Source of the DNA: Nocardia pneumoniae NBRC 100136 | Lineage (GTDB): Bacteria > Actinomycetota > Actinomycetes > Mycobacteriales > Mycobacteriaceae | Length of the DNA stretch: 64,000 nucleotides | Assembly (NCBI RefSeq): GCF_000308755.1 | Contig: NZ_BAGF01000075.1 | Location: 1 to 64,000 of the forward strand | Direction: 5' to 3' | Part shown: positions 51,111-59,025 of the stretch, in pieces | Layout of the letters: each line of letters begins with the position of its first letter | Numbering within the stretch: the stretch's first letter is position 1 | The notes under the pieces: generated by a model | The model's input: only the letters and a program-made list of their open reading frames with translations | Told to the model about the DNA's origin: nothing | Database searches by the model: none | Translations under genes and position numbers: made by a program

Positions 51111-51327
51111 TCACCGATTTCGGCACCGGCACAGATGATCGATCCCGCGATCTTCGATCCGGCCCGGTGTCGGGATAGGCGGCGGTATCGCGTCCGTGGC
51201 GAAAACGGCACAGCGTAGTGCCGAATCGCTAACCCAACCGTTGATTCGCGGCCTGGGTGGGTGTTCCGGTTTCGACGAGTCCGGTCAGGGCCGGTGGGAA
51301 TGGGCCCTGGTGCAGGACGCGGAGGCG

Positions 51328-51351
51328 TTGGGTGGCGCGTGCGCCACCCAA
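51328..51351. terminator. 11-bp near-continuous palindrome
   Basis: TTGGGTGGCGC-GT-GCGCCACCCAA, between the convergent lipoprotein and SLATT genes. Confidence 0.65.
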
Positions 51352-51364
51352 TCGGATCTTCCGG

Positions 51365-51398
51365 TCGTCCTGACCGCGGGGCGAGGCGGTCAGGACGA
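51365..51398. terminator. 13-bp perfect hairpin
   Basis: TCGTCCTGACCGC (51365-51377) pairs exactly with 51386-51398 over eight bases, eight bases beyond the SLATT stop. With the preceding palindrome it forms a bidirectional terminator pair. Confidence 0.8.
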
Positions 51399-51406
51399 AG
51401 CCGAAG

Positions 51407-52015
51407 CTACGAGGTTTGTCTCCGATCGAATCTGCTCATCCGCGCTTCCGCCGAGAGCGGAAATTGCATCGTCCAGGTGTCCGTTTCGCGTGCGATCACC
51501 CCATTGACCCGGTGGGAGAAATCTCTGAGCAGTCCCATTCGCCGGTCTATTTCCCCATTGGAATTTGCGGACGCCCTCGAAACGGACGCCCACTCGAGTT
51601 GGAAATCACACAGCATCGCGTTGATCGACTGCGCGCTTCGGATGTCACGCAGCCACGCTGCCGAAATTCCGAAGAATCGGTCGAAAGCCGCGCATCCGCC
51701 CGCGCAGGCGAGCAGTGCGTAACCCCAACTCGGGTTGACGGCGTCGACCCCGGCGGTCGTCAGCAGCGGCACCAGAATTCCGAGTAAGCCCAAACTGATC
51801 ATGGCCGCGGTGAGGGCTAGGCTGGTTCGCCGCTTCGTCAGTTTGTCCCTCGCGTACCGATCGCGTGCCTCTATGGCATACGTCTCGACACGTTGGAACA
51901 GCCGGGCAAGGGTCTCATCGGAATTCGACCAGTCGGCGGCGCGGAGGTCCAGCGAAGGCGGCACTCCGAGGTCCTGCGAGCGATCCCCGCCGATGGGCGA
52001 TCGGTGCTCTGTCAC
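51407..52015 (-). CDS. SLATT-domain two-helix membrane protein
   Basis: 202-residue protein. A leading helix (LARLFQRVETYAIEARDRYA) precedes two transmembrane helices (SLALTAAMISLGLLGILVPL and WGYALLACAGGCAAF) and a long cytosolic helical tail (AWLRDIRSAQSINAMLCDFQ). This is the SLATT plan, proposed as a pore-forming effector associated with nucleotide-sensing (SMODS/SLOG) conflict systems. No nucleotidyltransferase or SLOG gene is nearby, so it is either a stand-alone SLATT or has a distant partner. ATG or GTG at 52015. Confidence 0.65.
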   Translation of the reverse strand: MTEHRSPIGGDRSQDLGVPPSLDLRAADWSNSDETLARLFQRVETYAIEARDRYARDKLTKRRTSLALTAAMISLGLLGILVPLLTTAGVDAVNPSWGYALLACAGGCAAFDRFFGISAAWLRDIRSAQSINAMLCDFQLEWASVSRASANSNGEIDRRMGLLRDFSHRVNGVIARETDTWTMQFPLSAEARMSRFDRRQTS

Positions 52016-52182
52016 GGCCGTACTGTATCGCCCCGAACTCCGCGTTGATCACCTGATCGACTGTTCCCGGGCAGAGCGGGCTGCGCTGCGGCGCCTGACG
52101 GGCCTGCGACGCGGTCGACCCGGTGCCGCAACAGGATTCAGACCTGTGGCGATCGCGCACTAGAATCGCAAGCGATCATCAT

Positions 52183-52437
52183 ATGAGCGAGAATCAGGGT
52201 CTCACGCCGCTGCGCTACGACCAGACGGGCCTGCGCGGCAGGCTCGCGCGGGTACTCGTCGAGGAGCCCACCGATGAGATCGGTTGGCCTGCCGACCTAC
52301 CGGCCGGGGTCGATACCGTCGTGATCCTTGACGATGAGCCGAACCCGCATCACACCCTGCGGGTGCACCCGCAGGAGGACCCGGCGAACATAGTCTTGGT
52401 CGTGTTCGACCAGTTGGCGCTGTGTGCGGACCGGTGA
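52183..52437 (+). CDS. Small acidic hypothetical protein
   Basis: 84-residue acidic protein (LARVLVEEPTDEIGWPADLP; then TVVILDDEPNPHHTLRVHP). No recognised domain. ATG at 52183 has a weak ribosome site. Three bases separate its stop from the next gene, so the two form an operon. Confidence 0.5.
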   Translation: MSENQGLTPLRYDQTGLRGRLARVLVEEPTDEIGWPADLPAGVDTVVILDDEPNPHHTLRVHPQEDPANIVLVVFDQLALCADR

Positions 52438-52440
52438 CAG

Positions 52441-52680
52441 ATGGACCCCCGACGGATCGAGCTCAACCGTAGGCACAGCCGGGAGATGGGCGTGCTGTTC
52501 CAGCGGTTCCTCGACGCCCATCCGGATGTCGAATCCGAAGTCCCCGGAGCACAGATGACCGAAGTCCAAGAAGCCGCGTGGACGGCCTTCAGCGCGGCGC
52601 TCCTTGCTCGGCATCAGGCCGACCGATCTGCGCTTGCGGCCGAAATCGAAGCCGAGCAACGACAGCGCGACACCCGGTAG
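52441..52680 (+). CDS. Small helical hypothetical protein
   Basis: 79-residue charged helical protein (RRHSREMGVLFQRFLDAHPD; then AWTAFSAALLARHQADRSAL). Downstream partner of the 84-residue gene. Function unknown. Convergent with the ATP synthase operon, occupying the place where F1 genes would normally follow. Confidence 0.5.
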   Translation: MDPRRIELNRRHSREMGVLFQRFLDAHPDVESEVPGAQMTEVQEAAWTAFSAALLARHQADRSALAAEIEAEQRQRDTR

Positions 52681-52793
52681 ACCGGTAGACACCTCGGCGA
52701 GCCACCCTGAGGCGGTGTCGATCGGGCCGCCAGCGCCCGGGTCATGAGCCGATCCGGACGCCGGTCAGGGATACCTTTGCGGAACACCGAGGA

Positions 52794-53333
52794 TTACGAC
52801 GAACCAGGGAATTCCAGTCCAGCCAACTCGTCCAGGACCCGATCGATACTGTCAGATCTGGCATCTGGTGAGTCGAGGCGTTCGCGCAGCACGGACTCGG
52901 CGCGATCGAGCACCGCCGTGGTGAGGTCGTGCCCGAGTTCCTCCCGCAACTGGCGACGCACCTGCCGGAGGTGGTCCAGACCGTGTCGGCGCACCCGTTC
53001 GACCTCGGCGGCTGCGGTTTCGCGCAGTTCCGCGAGGATCCGCTCGGCATCGGCGTGCGCTTCCCGGTGGATGCGGGTCACCTCGCTGCAGGCCCTTGCG
53101 TCCGCTTCTGCGAAGGCCCGTTCGGCGGCGGCCAGTTGGGCCGCGGCCCGCGAGCTCTCCTCCAGTTGTTCGCGAATGGTGTGCTGCGACCGGTGCATCA
53201 TCGCCTTCGCCTGCGGCGCAATCCATTTGCCGAGCGCACCGACAATGACGGCGAAGCCGAGCAGCTGACTCAGGAATACCGGCCAGTTCCAGGTGATGTC
53301 GTAGATGCCGTCACGTTCGTTCAACGCCTCCAC
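52794..53333 (-). CDS. ATP synthase b-delta subunit, N-terminal (b) part only
   Basis: 179-residue protein matching the first part of the actinobacterial b-delta fusion: short N-terminus, one membrane helix (FLSQLLGFAVIVGALGKWI), APQAKAMM, then a long coiled stator helix to about residue 170. The delta domain (~270 residues, binding the top of F1) is missing; the protein stops after the stator helix. Its GTG at 53333 lies within the end of the b gene. In the organism's normal operon atpH would be followed by alpha, gamma, beta and epsilon; none follow. Last gene of a five-gene F0-only operon. Confidence 0.8.
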   Translation of the reverse strand: MEALNERDGIYDITWNWPVFLSQLLGFAVIVGALGKWIAPQAKAMMHRSQHTIREQLEESSRAAAQLAAAERAFAEADARACSEVTRIHREAHADAERILAELRETAAAEVERVRRHGLDHLRQVRRQLREELGHDLTTAVLDRAESVLRERLDSPDARSDSIDRVLDELAGLEFPGSS

Positions 53334-53778
53334 CTCCGATCACTCGGTCTGCCAGATCACCGGCCAGCGGTTCGAGTTCTCCACGCAGCCGCGCCGCCAC
53401 CGCGTCGGCGTGCGCCCGCAGCTCTATCGTGGCCTCGGCCAGCATCTGGTCCGACTGTTGCCGCGCCCGCTCGCGCGTCGAGAGCAGGATCGCCCGACCG
53501 TCGGTCCTGGCCTGTTCACGCAAGCGTGCGGCCTCGCCGCGAGCCTGTGCCACTGACGAGCGATACCGTTGCTCGGCCGCCTCGAGAATCTCGCGCGCCC
53601 GTTGCCCATCAGCGGCGGTCTTGGCGACGCGAGCCTCCCGTTCCGCGAGCACATCGCGGATCGGCGGCACCACGATCAGCCGGATGACCGCGAGCACGAG
53701 CAGGAATATCGATAGTTCGACGAAGAGGGTGCCGTTGGGTATCAGAAAATTCTGCCCTGCCAGGGTTTTCGTGGTCAT
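53311..53778 (-). CDS. atpF: ATP synthase F0 subunit b
   Basis: 155-residue subunit b: membrane helix (LFVELSIFLLVLAVIRLIVV), PPIRDVL hinge, then a charged right-handed stator coil (REARVAKTAADGQRAREILE; then AEQRYRSSVAQARGEAARLR). Length typical. Overlaps the b-delta-like gene by 23 bases and follows atpE by 4, so tightly co-translated. In an intact enzyme it links F0 to F1; F1 genes are absent here. Confidence 0.88.
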   Translation of the reverse strand: MTTKTLAGQNFLIPNGTLFVELSIFLLVLAVIRLIVVPPIRDVLAEREARVAKTAADGQRAREILEAAEQRYRSSVAQARGEAARLREQARTDGRAILLSTRERARQQSDQMLAEATIELRAHADAVAARLRGELEPLAGDLADRVIGGGGVERT

Positions 53779-53782
53779 GGCA

Positions 53783-54043
53783 TTACTTGCCCGGCGCAGC
53801 GAAGGCGAACAGCGCCATGAATGTCAGGTTGATGAAGTACACGGCGTCGACCAGGCTGACCGCCATCAGATAGTTGCCGCGCAGCCTTCCCTCGGCCTCG
53901 GGTTGCCGGGCAACGCCGTTGATCAGTGCCGAACCCGCCATCCCGTTGCCATAGCCTGCGCCGATCGCGCCGCCGACCATCATCAGTCCGCCCGCGAGCA
54001 GGGCCGCCGCCTGAACGATCGTCGCATGGGTCACGTCTGTCAT
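53783..54043 (-). CDS. atpE: ATP synthase F0 subunit c
   Basis: 86-residue hairpin proteolipid. Helix 1 contains the glycine repeat (GGAIGAGYGNGMAGSAL), the polar loop is ARQPEAEG, and helix 2 carries the proton-binding carboxylate Asp66 in SLVDAVYFINL. Actinobacterial c subunits usually have Glu at this position (VEAAYFI), so Asp is unusual. Forms the rotor ring with subunit a. Third gene of the F0-only operon. Confidence 0.92.
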   Translation of the reverse strand: MTDVTHATIVQAAALLAGGLMMVGGAIGAGYGNGMAGSALINGVARQPEAEGRLRGNYLMAVSLVDAVYFINLTFMALFAFAAPGK

Positions 54044-54112
54044 TTCTGTTCTTTCCTTTCCCCCGTTGAATAGGAATGTGGTGGTTCGGAAGATGGATCT
54101 GGTTTACAGAGC

Positions 54113-54835
54113 TCAGTGCTTTTCGTGCTCGAGCGCGGTGGCCTGACCGAAGTAGAGGATGGTCAGCAGAGCGAAGATGAAGGCCTGAATGAATCCCACG
54201 AACAGGTCGAACAGCTTCCATGCGGCGTTCGGGCCCCAGCTGAGCCAGGCCGGGAGCAGTGCGATCACCGAGATCATCACCCCGCCCGCGAACATGTTGC
54301 CGAACAACCGCAGGGCCAGCGACAGCGGTTTCGCCAGTTCCTCGATGACGTTGACGAGAATCATCGGGCCCCACCCTGTATGCCCCTTCAACACCTGTTT
54401 CACATGCCCGATCGGACCGCGTCGCGCCATACCCGCGGCGTGGTAACAGAGGAAGACGAACAGCGCGAGCGCATAGGTGAAGTTGACATCCGCGGCGGGC
54501 GGTTTGATCAGTTCACCGTCGCCGTATTGCACCGGCAGCACGGACAACCAGTTCGACAGCAGAATGAAGACGAACAGCGTCACCGCCAGTGGCAGAACGA
54601 AAGGCGCGATCCGAAGTCCGACTGCGCTTTCCACCTGACCGCGCAGCTGCACGGTGACGGTCTCGAAGAACAACTGCACACCGTTCGGAACGCCGGAGGT
54701 CAGTTTGACGCGCAGGTAGAGCGCGAGTCCCACGACCACAACAGCCGCGACCGCGGTGGCGAGTACGGTATCGACGTGGAAGTCCATTCCGAGGAAGTGC
54801 GCAGTTTCATGATGTCCCACTTCGACTTTCGTCAT
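54113..54835 (-). CDS. atpB: ATP synthase F0 subunit a
   Basis: 240-residue membrane subunit a with the essential Arg176 in LSLALRLFGNMFAGG, Glu165/Glu166 in VIEELAKP, and the C-terminal AFIFALLTILYFGQA helix. It forms the half-channels for protons next to the c ring, so a and c together could conduct protons. The stop of the AtpI-like gene overlaps its ATG (ATGA). Confidence 0.92.
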   Translation of the reverse strand: MTKVEVGHHETAHFLGMDFHVDTVLATAVAAVVVVGLALYLRVKLTSGVPNGVQLFFETVTVQLRGQVESAVGLRIAPFVLPLAVTLFVFILLSNWLSVLPVQYGDGELIKPPAADVNFTYALALFVFLCYHAAGMARRGPIGHVKQVLKGHTGWGPMILVNVIEELAKPLSLALRLFGNMFAGGVMISVIALLPAWLSWGPNAAWKLFDLFVGFIQAFIFALLTILYFGQATALEHEKH

Positions 54836-55197
54836 CGGGTGCCTCGCGACACCGGCATTGCCGCCCAGGGCAGCAGGGCGATCTGAAAGGACACCAGCCC
54901 GAAGAGAACGCCGAGCCCATCACGTCGCGTCAGTACGCCGACGACCAGCGCGAGCGCCGTGACACCGAACAACCGCAACCCGCTCGCTGCAGCCAAACGC
55001 TGCTTACCGGTGCCGATGTCATGCGAAATCCGGACGACGGCAACGCGAGTGAGCCACGCATTGACACAGCCCAATGCCATCCCGACGCAGACGAATACAC
55101 CCAACAGCAGCCGATCGAGCATCCCGGCCACCGCGAGAACGATGATTCCCGCTCCGGCGGAGACGATGATCGGACGCCGGTCCACGCTGACCGTCAT
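54832..55197 (-). CDS. AtpI-like small membrane protein
   Basis: 121-residue protein with four hydrophobic helices (PIIVSAGAGIIVLAVAGMLD; LLGVFVCVGMALGCVNAWLT; GVTALALVVGVLT; GVLFGLVSFQIALLPW), in the position of atpI, the c-ring assembly/Mg-transport helper that opens most atp operons. Start ATG 55197 fits; two dyads lie 28 and 73 bases upstream. First gene of the operon. Confidence 0.75.
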   Translation of the reverse strand: MTVSVDRRPIIVSAGAGIIVLAVAGMLDRLLLGVFVCVGMALGCVNAWLTRVAVVRISHDIGTGKQRLAAASGLRLFGVTALALVVGVLTRRDGLGVLFGLVSFQIALLPWAAMPVSRGTR

Positions 55198-55224
55198 ATG
55201 CCCTCCCGTAGTGACGATGTGACG

Positions 55225-55286
55225 GTATGTAGCAGAGCTACTACATACGGCCACGACATCATTCTTACTTACTACGGGCGGTAGTA
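55225..55286. promoter_or_regulatory. Two dyads upstream of the F0 operon
   Basis: GTATGTAG-N8-CTACATAC (55225-55248, perfect 8-bp arms) and TACTAC-GGGCG-GTAGTA (55270-55286, perfect 6-bp arms), in AT-rich DNA. Both contain TAC/GTA arms like those bound by BlaI/CopY-type repressors; mycobacterial BlaI has been reported to affect ATP synthase genes. The repressor gene is not in the window. Confidence 0.6.
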
Positions 55287-55410
55287 CCAGAGATTGGGAC
55301 AAATCGGGCATGCCGGTCGAGGTTGCCTGCGTATCGGGTTCATGCCTCTGTCACCCATGCTGAATCACCGTGTGGTGGGGCAGCGGATCCACGCCCCCAT
55401 GCGGTGTCGA

Positions 55411-56628
55411 TCAGGAGAGCGATTCGGCATAGACCGACAGAATCCGGGTGGTGTGCCTCGATTGGCGCGGTTCATCGGCGTGTGACGACAATGCCCGGCG
55501 CATGGCGTGCAGTTGTGTTCGGTCCCCCGCGAGGCTCCGCAGCACGGTGGCCAGCGACTCCACCGACCGGTCGGGGGCGCGGACGCCACCGGCGTCGGGC
55601 ACTGTTTCGGAGAGTTCGGGGTCGCAGTACACGACCGGCAGACCCATCGCCATCGCTTCGAGCAGGACCATGCCCTGGGTGTCGCAGTCGGAGGTGAGCA
55701 GCAGGACGTCGTGGGTGCGCATGGCGCTCAGGCAGGCGGCTTGGTCGACCTCGCCGTGCAGGTGGACGCGATGACCCAGATGCGCCCCGGCGACCGCCGA
55801 GCGGGCCCGGTCGGCCAGCGGCCCGCTGCCGTAGACGTCCAGCGTGCATTCCTCCACGAGGCGCGCCACCTGGATCGCTTCCAGCGGGCGTTTCTCCGCG
55901 GACAGGCGGCCGCACCACAGGGCACGCAGCGGTGCGTCCGCGGTCGTCGCCGCACTGTCGGTGCCGCGGACCCGCTCGAGCAGTTCGTCATCGATACCGT
56001 TGGACACCACGTGAATCGGCCGGTCCACGCCGCGTGCGGCCAACCGGCGGGCGAAGTAATGGGTCGGCACGATCACCCGATCGGCCGCCTGAGCCTGCGC
56101 GACCAGCGGACGCCACGCCAGCCGGGCGATCCTGCCGTCGCCGTTGTGTGCGGGGCGTCCCTGTAGCGGTACGAACCAGCCGTGCACCAGCCGCATGGTC
56201 AGGGCGGACAAATACGGTGCGGGGGAATATTTCTCGATGACCGTTTCATCACGGCTCTGCATGGTCTGGACGGTCGGGATACCGTGCCTGCGGGCCGCTC
56301 GTGCGCCGGAGATTCCGCAGCCGTAGGTCGTCAGCGCGTGCACGATGTCGATCGGGCCGCGCTCGGCGAACGCGGCATCGATCCTGCGTTGGTTGGCTCG
56401 AGTCGGAAGGACCACCGGCAGCCCGTTGGACATCGCGATCGGCAGCGCCTGGAGAACTACCGTATCGGCATCGGGCGTCACCGACCCTGGTGCGGGCGCG
56501 GTGAATACGGTGACTCGATGACCGAGCCGCCGCAGGCCCGCGCACAGCGACCGCATCGCGGTTTGGACGCCACCCAGTGTCGCCGGATGAAAGTCGCTGA
56601 AGATCGCGACGTGCACGGATTCGGCCAT
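55411..56628 (-). CDS. GT4-family glycosyltransferase
   Basis: 405-residue GT-B enzyme. N-terminal domain begins VHVAIFSDFHPATLGGVQTA; the C-terminal nucleotide-sugar domain has LWCGRLSAEKRPLEAIQVAR, VYGSGPL, and the acceptor signature SDCDTQGMVLLEAMAMGLPVVY with two Glu/Asp residues. Typical retaining transferase acting on a lipid or carrier acceptor at the membrane. It starts three bases after the GT1 gene ends, so they are co-translated. The acceptor is unknown, but the nearby FkbH/reductase operon suggests a lipid or polyketide. Confidence 0.87.
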   Translation of the reverse strand: MAESVHVAIFSDFHPATLGGVQTAMRSLCAGLRRLGHRVTVFTAPAPGSVTPDADTVVLQALPIAMSNGLPVVLPTRANQRRIDAAFAERGPIDIVHALTTYGCGISGARAARRHGIPTVQTMQSRDETVIEKYSPAPYLSALTMRLVHGWFVPLQGRPAHNGDGRIARLAWRPLVAQAQAADRVIVPTHYFARRLAARGVDRPIHVVSNGIDDELLERVRGTDSAATTADAPLRALWCGRLSAEKRPLEAIQVARLVEECTLDVYGSGPLADRARSAVAGAHLGHRVHLHGEVDQAACLSAMRTHDVLLLTSDCDTQGMVLLEAMAMGLPVVYCDPELSETVPDAGGVRAPDRSVESLATVLRSLAGDRTQLHAMRRALSSHADEPRQSRHTTRILSVYAESLS

Positions 56629-56631
56629 GGC

Positions 56632-57921
56632 TCAGGCCGAGGCCGAGACGGCGAGTCGTTCCACCGCGTCCGCCGTGGCCTGGACACCGTTCTCGGTGGA
56701 CACCGTGCGGCCGAGCTCTTGGGCCCGCCTGCGCGCCTCGGGTGTCAACGTCCGGACCAGCGCGTCGTGCAGCCGGTCCTCGGTCAGCGACGGATACGGG
56801 AAGTCGGCCCCGATCCCGAGTGACGAGATCCGCCAGCCGTAGAAGAATTGGTCGCTGTGCACTCCGATCACCACCGCGGGCAGCCCGGCGCGCAGCACAT
56901 CGTGGGTATTGCCGCTGCCACCGTGATGGACGACCGCGCGACACCGCGGGAGGACGCGGTCGTAATCGAAGGAATCGAGGACGAACAATCTCCGGCCGTA
57001 TCCGATGCCGCGCGGATAGCCCTCACCTCGCACGGTGACCAGGGCGCGGGCACCCAGGCGGCGGCACACGGCGGCGATGAGATCGCAGCACCCGGCTGGA
57101 TCGAGGATCGGCATACCGGTCATGCAGAAGTAGATCGGCGGCTCGCCCTCGTCGAGCCATTCGGTCAACGCCGGATCGACCACCGCTTCACCCCAGGCGT
57201 CACGCAGGTGCGCGGGCAGGATCGGCGCACCGACGACGGTCGACCGGTCCGGCCAGTCATCGGGTTTCGGCAACAGCACCGGACTCACCATGTGCACCAG
57301 CGGAATACCGTCCTCGCGGATGCGCCGGAACGGATTCCGTGGTTTCCCCGGCAACTCCATCATTTCGCGCACCCGCCGGTCCACCCGGCGATACGCCACG
57401 CCGTACGCCACCTCGAATGCCGAGTAGCTGGCCAACCGCAGTCGCCGCGACGAGATCATGTGCTTCACCATGAACGACGACGGAAACTCACCGGTGCGCT
57501 CGAGCGGATACGGCAGGCAGCCCACCACCTTCTGCCCGGTCTTCTCCGCACGCTCCATCGCCCAGGGCAGTGTCGAGGCGCACGACACGATCACCTCGGC
57601 CGATTCGCAAGCGCCGCTCAGCACCTGGTGCATCCGCTCACCACGCTCGCCCGCCATGATCTTGACCGTGTCCAGCATGATCCGCACGAATGGCAGCGTC
57701 TTACCGGAGGACAGGGCGCGTTTGGCCGCGGGCGATTCCAGTAATTCCGCGGAGTTGAACGGGATGACGTGCGGCTGGAAGCCCGAGCGGCGCACCACAT
57801 CGGCGTAGTTCTCGGTGGCGGTCATTTCGACATGGTGTCCGCGAGACTGGAACTCGTCGGCCAGGGCGAGATACGGCTGATGATCGCCCCGGGTTCCCGC
57901 CGTCAACAACGCGATGCGCAT
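56632..57921 (-). CDS. GT1-family glycosyltransferase (sterol/lipid-type)
   Basis: 429-residue GT1/UGT enzyme: MRIALLTAGTRGDHQPYLAL is the typical N-terminus of sterol and macrolide glycosyltransferases (G-T/S-R-G-D), and the C-terminal donor domain includes PRCRAVVHHGGSGNTHDVLR and AVVIGVHSDQFFYGWRI. ATG 57921 is chosen because the family N-terminus begins there; longer frames run antisense through the neighbouring gene. Tandem with the GT4 gene, and divergent from the Gfo/Idh/MocA gene. Confidence 0.9.
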   Translation of the reverse strand: MRIALLTAGTRGDHQPYLALADEFQSRGHHVEMTATENYADVVRRSGFQPHVIPFNSAELLESPAAKRALSSGKTLPFVRIMLDTVKIMAGERGERMHQVLSGACESAEVIVSCASTLPWAMERAEKTGQKVVGCLPYPLERTGEFPSSFMVKHMISSRRLRLASYSAFEVAYGVAYRRVDRRVREMMELPGKPRNPFRRIREDGIPLVHMVSPVLLPKPDDWPDRSTVVGAPILPAHLRDAWGEAVVDPALTEWLDEGEPPIYFCMTGMPILDPAGCCDLIAAVCRRLGARALVTVRGEGYPRGIGYGRRLFVLDSFDYDRVLPRCRAVVHHGGSGNTHDVLRAGLPAVVIGVHSDQFFYGWRISSLGIGADFPYPSLTEDRLHDALVRTLTPEARRRAQELGRTVSTENGVQATADAVERLAVSASA

Positions 57922-58023
57922 ACTCTCGACTTCCGTTCGTGTCCAATGTGATCGGCCCGCATTCAGGGTTCGTCCTGCTGTCGGAGCAGCCCAGCCGTGC
58001 GGTGCCGATGTTAGTGTCTGCTG

Positions 58024-59025
58024 GTGACCGAAGACATGCGCTCCGGGCTCCGGATCGGGATTCTCGGCGCGGCCCGCATCGCACCGGCGTCGGTGATCAA
58101 ACCGGCCGAGCGCAACCCGGAGGTCGTCGTCGCGGCGGTCGCGGCCCGGGATCGGTCGCGTGCGGAGCGGTTCGCCCGCAAGCACGGCATCCCGCGGGCC
58201 TACGACAGTTATGAGGCGCTGATCGAGGCGCCCGATCTCGACGCGGTCTATATCCCGCTGCCGAACGGCCTGCACGGCCGCTGGACCCGCGCCGCCGTAC
58301 AGGCCGGAAAGCATGTGCTGTGCGAGAAGCCGTTCACCGCCAACGCCGCGGAGGCCTCCGAGATCGCAGCCCTGGCGAGTGCGTCCGATTGTGTGGTGAT
58401 GGAGGCGTTCCACTACCGCTACCACCCGCTGATGTCGGCCGCCGAACAGATCATCGCGTCCGGCGAATTGGGGACACTGCGACGGGTGGAAGCCGCGCTG
58501 TGCTTTCCGCTGCCGAAGTTCTCCGACATCCGCTACGACTACGCCCTCGCCGGCGGCGCACTGATGGACGCGGGCTGCTACGCCGTGCACATGGCCCGCG
58601 TGCTGGGTGGCGAGAACCCGGAAGTCGTTGCGGCGCAGGCGAAGCTGCGCGAGCCGCGGATCGACCGAGCGATGACCGCCGAACTGCGCTTCCCGTCCGG
58701 GCACACCGGCCACATCCGGTGCTCGATGTGGTCGGCGGACGTGCTGCGTGTCGGCGCGACCGTCATCGGCGAACGCGGGCGGATGCGGCTGGTCAATCCG
58801 GTGCTGCCGCACCTGGGACATCTGCTGACGGTTCGCTCGGAGGGCCGCAGACGGGTGCGGCGGTTCGCGCGTCGGACCTCCTACGACTATCAACTCGACG
58901 CCTTCGCCGCCGCGGTGCTGCGCGGCGAGCCGGTCGCCACCGCGCCGAGCGACGCCGTCGACACCATGTCCGTCATCGATGCCATCTACCGGACCGCCGG
59001 GCTGCCGCTACGCCAACCGAGCTGA
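58024..59025 (+). CDS. Gfo/Idh/MocA-family oxidoreductase
   Basis: 333-residue NAD(P)-dependent sugar or cyclitol oxidoreductase: Rossmann GILGAARIAPASVI, then AGKHVLCEKPFTANAAEASE with the catalytic Lys of EKP, and GGALMDAGCYAVHMARVLGG. It may supply a modified sugar for the two adjacent glycosyltransferases (inference). GTG 58024 start. Its 3' end overlaps the convergent hydrolase stop by 18 bases. Confidence 0.9.
   Translation: MTEDMRSGLRIGILGAARIAPASVIKPAERNPEVVVAAVAARDRSRAERFARKHGIPRAYDSYEALIEAPDLDAVYIPLPNGLHGRWTRAAVQAGKHVLCEKPFTANAAEASEIAALASASDCVVMEAFHYRYHPLMSAAEQIIASGELGTLRRVEAALCFPLPKFSDIRYDYALAGGALMDAGCYAVHMARVLGGENPEVVAAQAKLREPRIDRAMTAELRFPSGHTGHIRCSMWSADVLRVGATVIGERGRMRLVNPVLPHLGHLLTVRSEGRRRVRRFARRTSYDYQLDAFAAAVLRGEPVATAPSDAVDTMSVIDAIYRTAGLPLRQPS

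Noticed and set aside
58024..58893. N-terminal extension of the GT1 glycosyltransferase
   Set aside because: It lies antisense to the Gfo/Idh/MocA gene; the family N-terminus MRIALLTAGTRGD starts at 57921.
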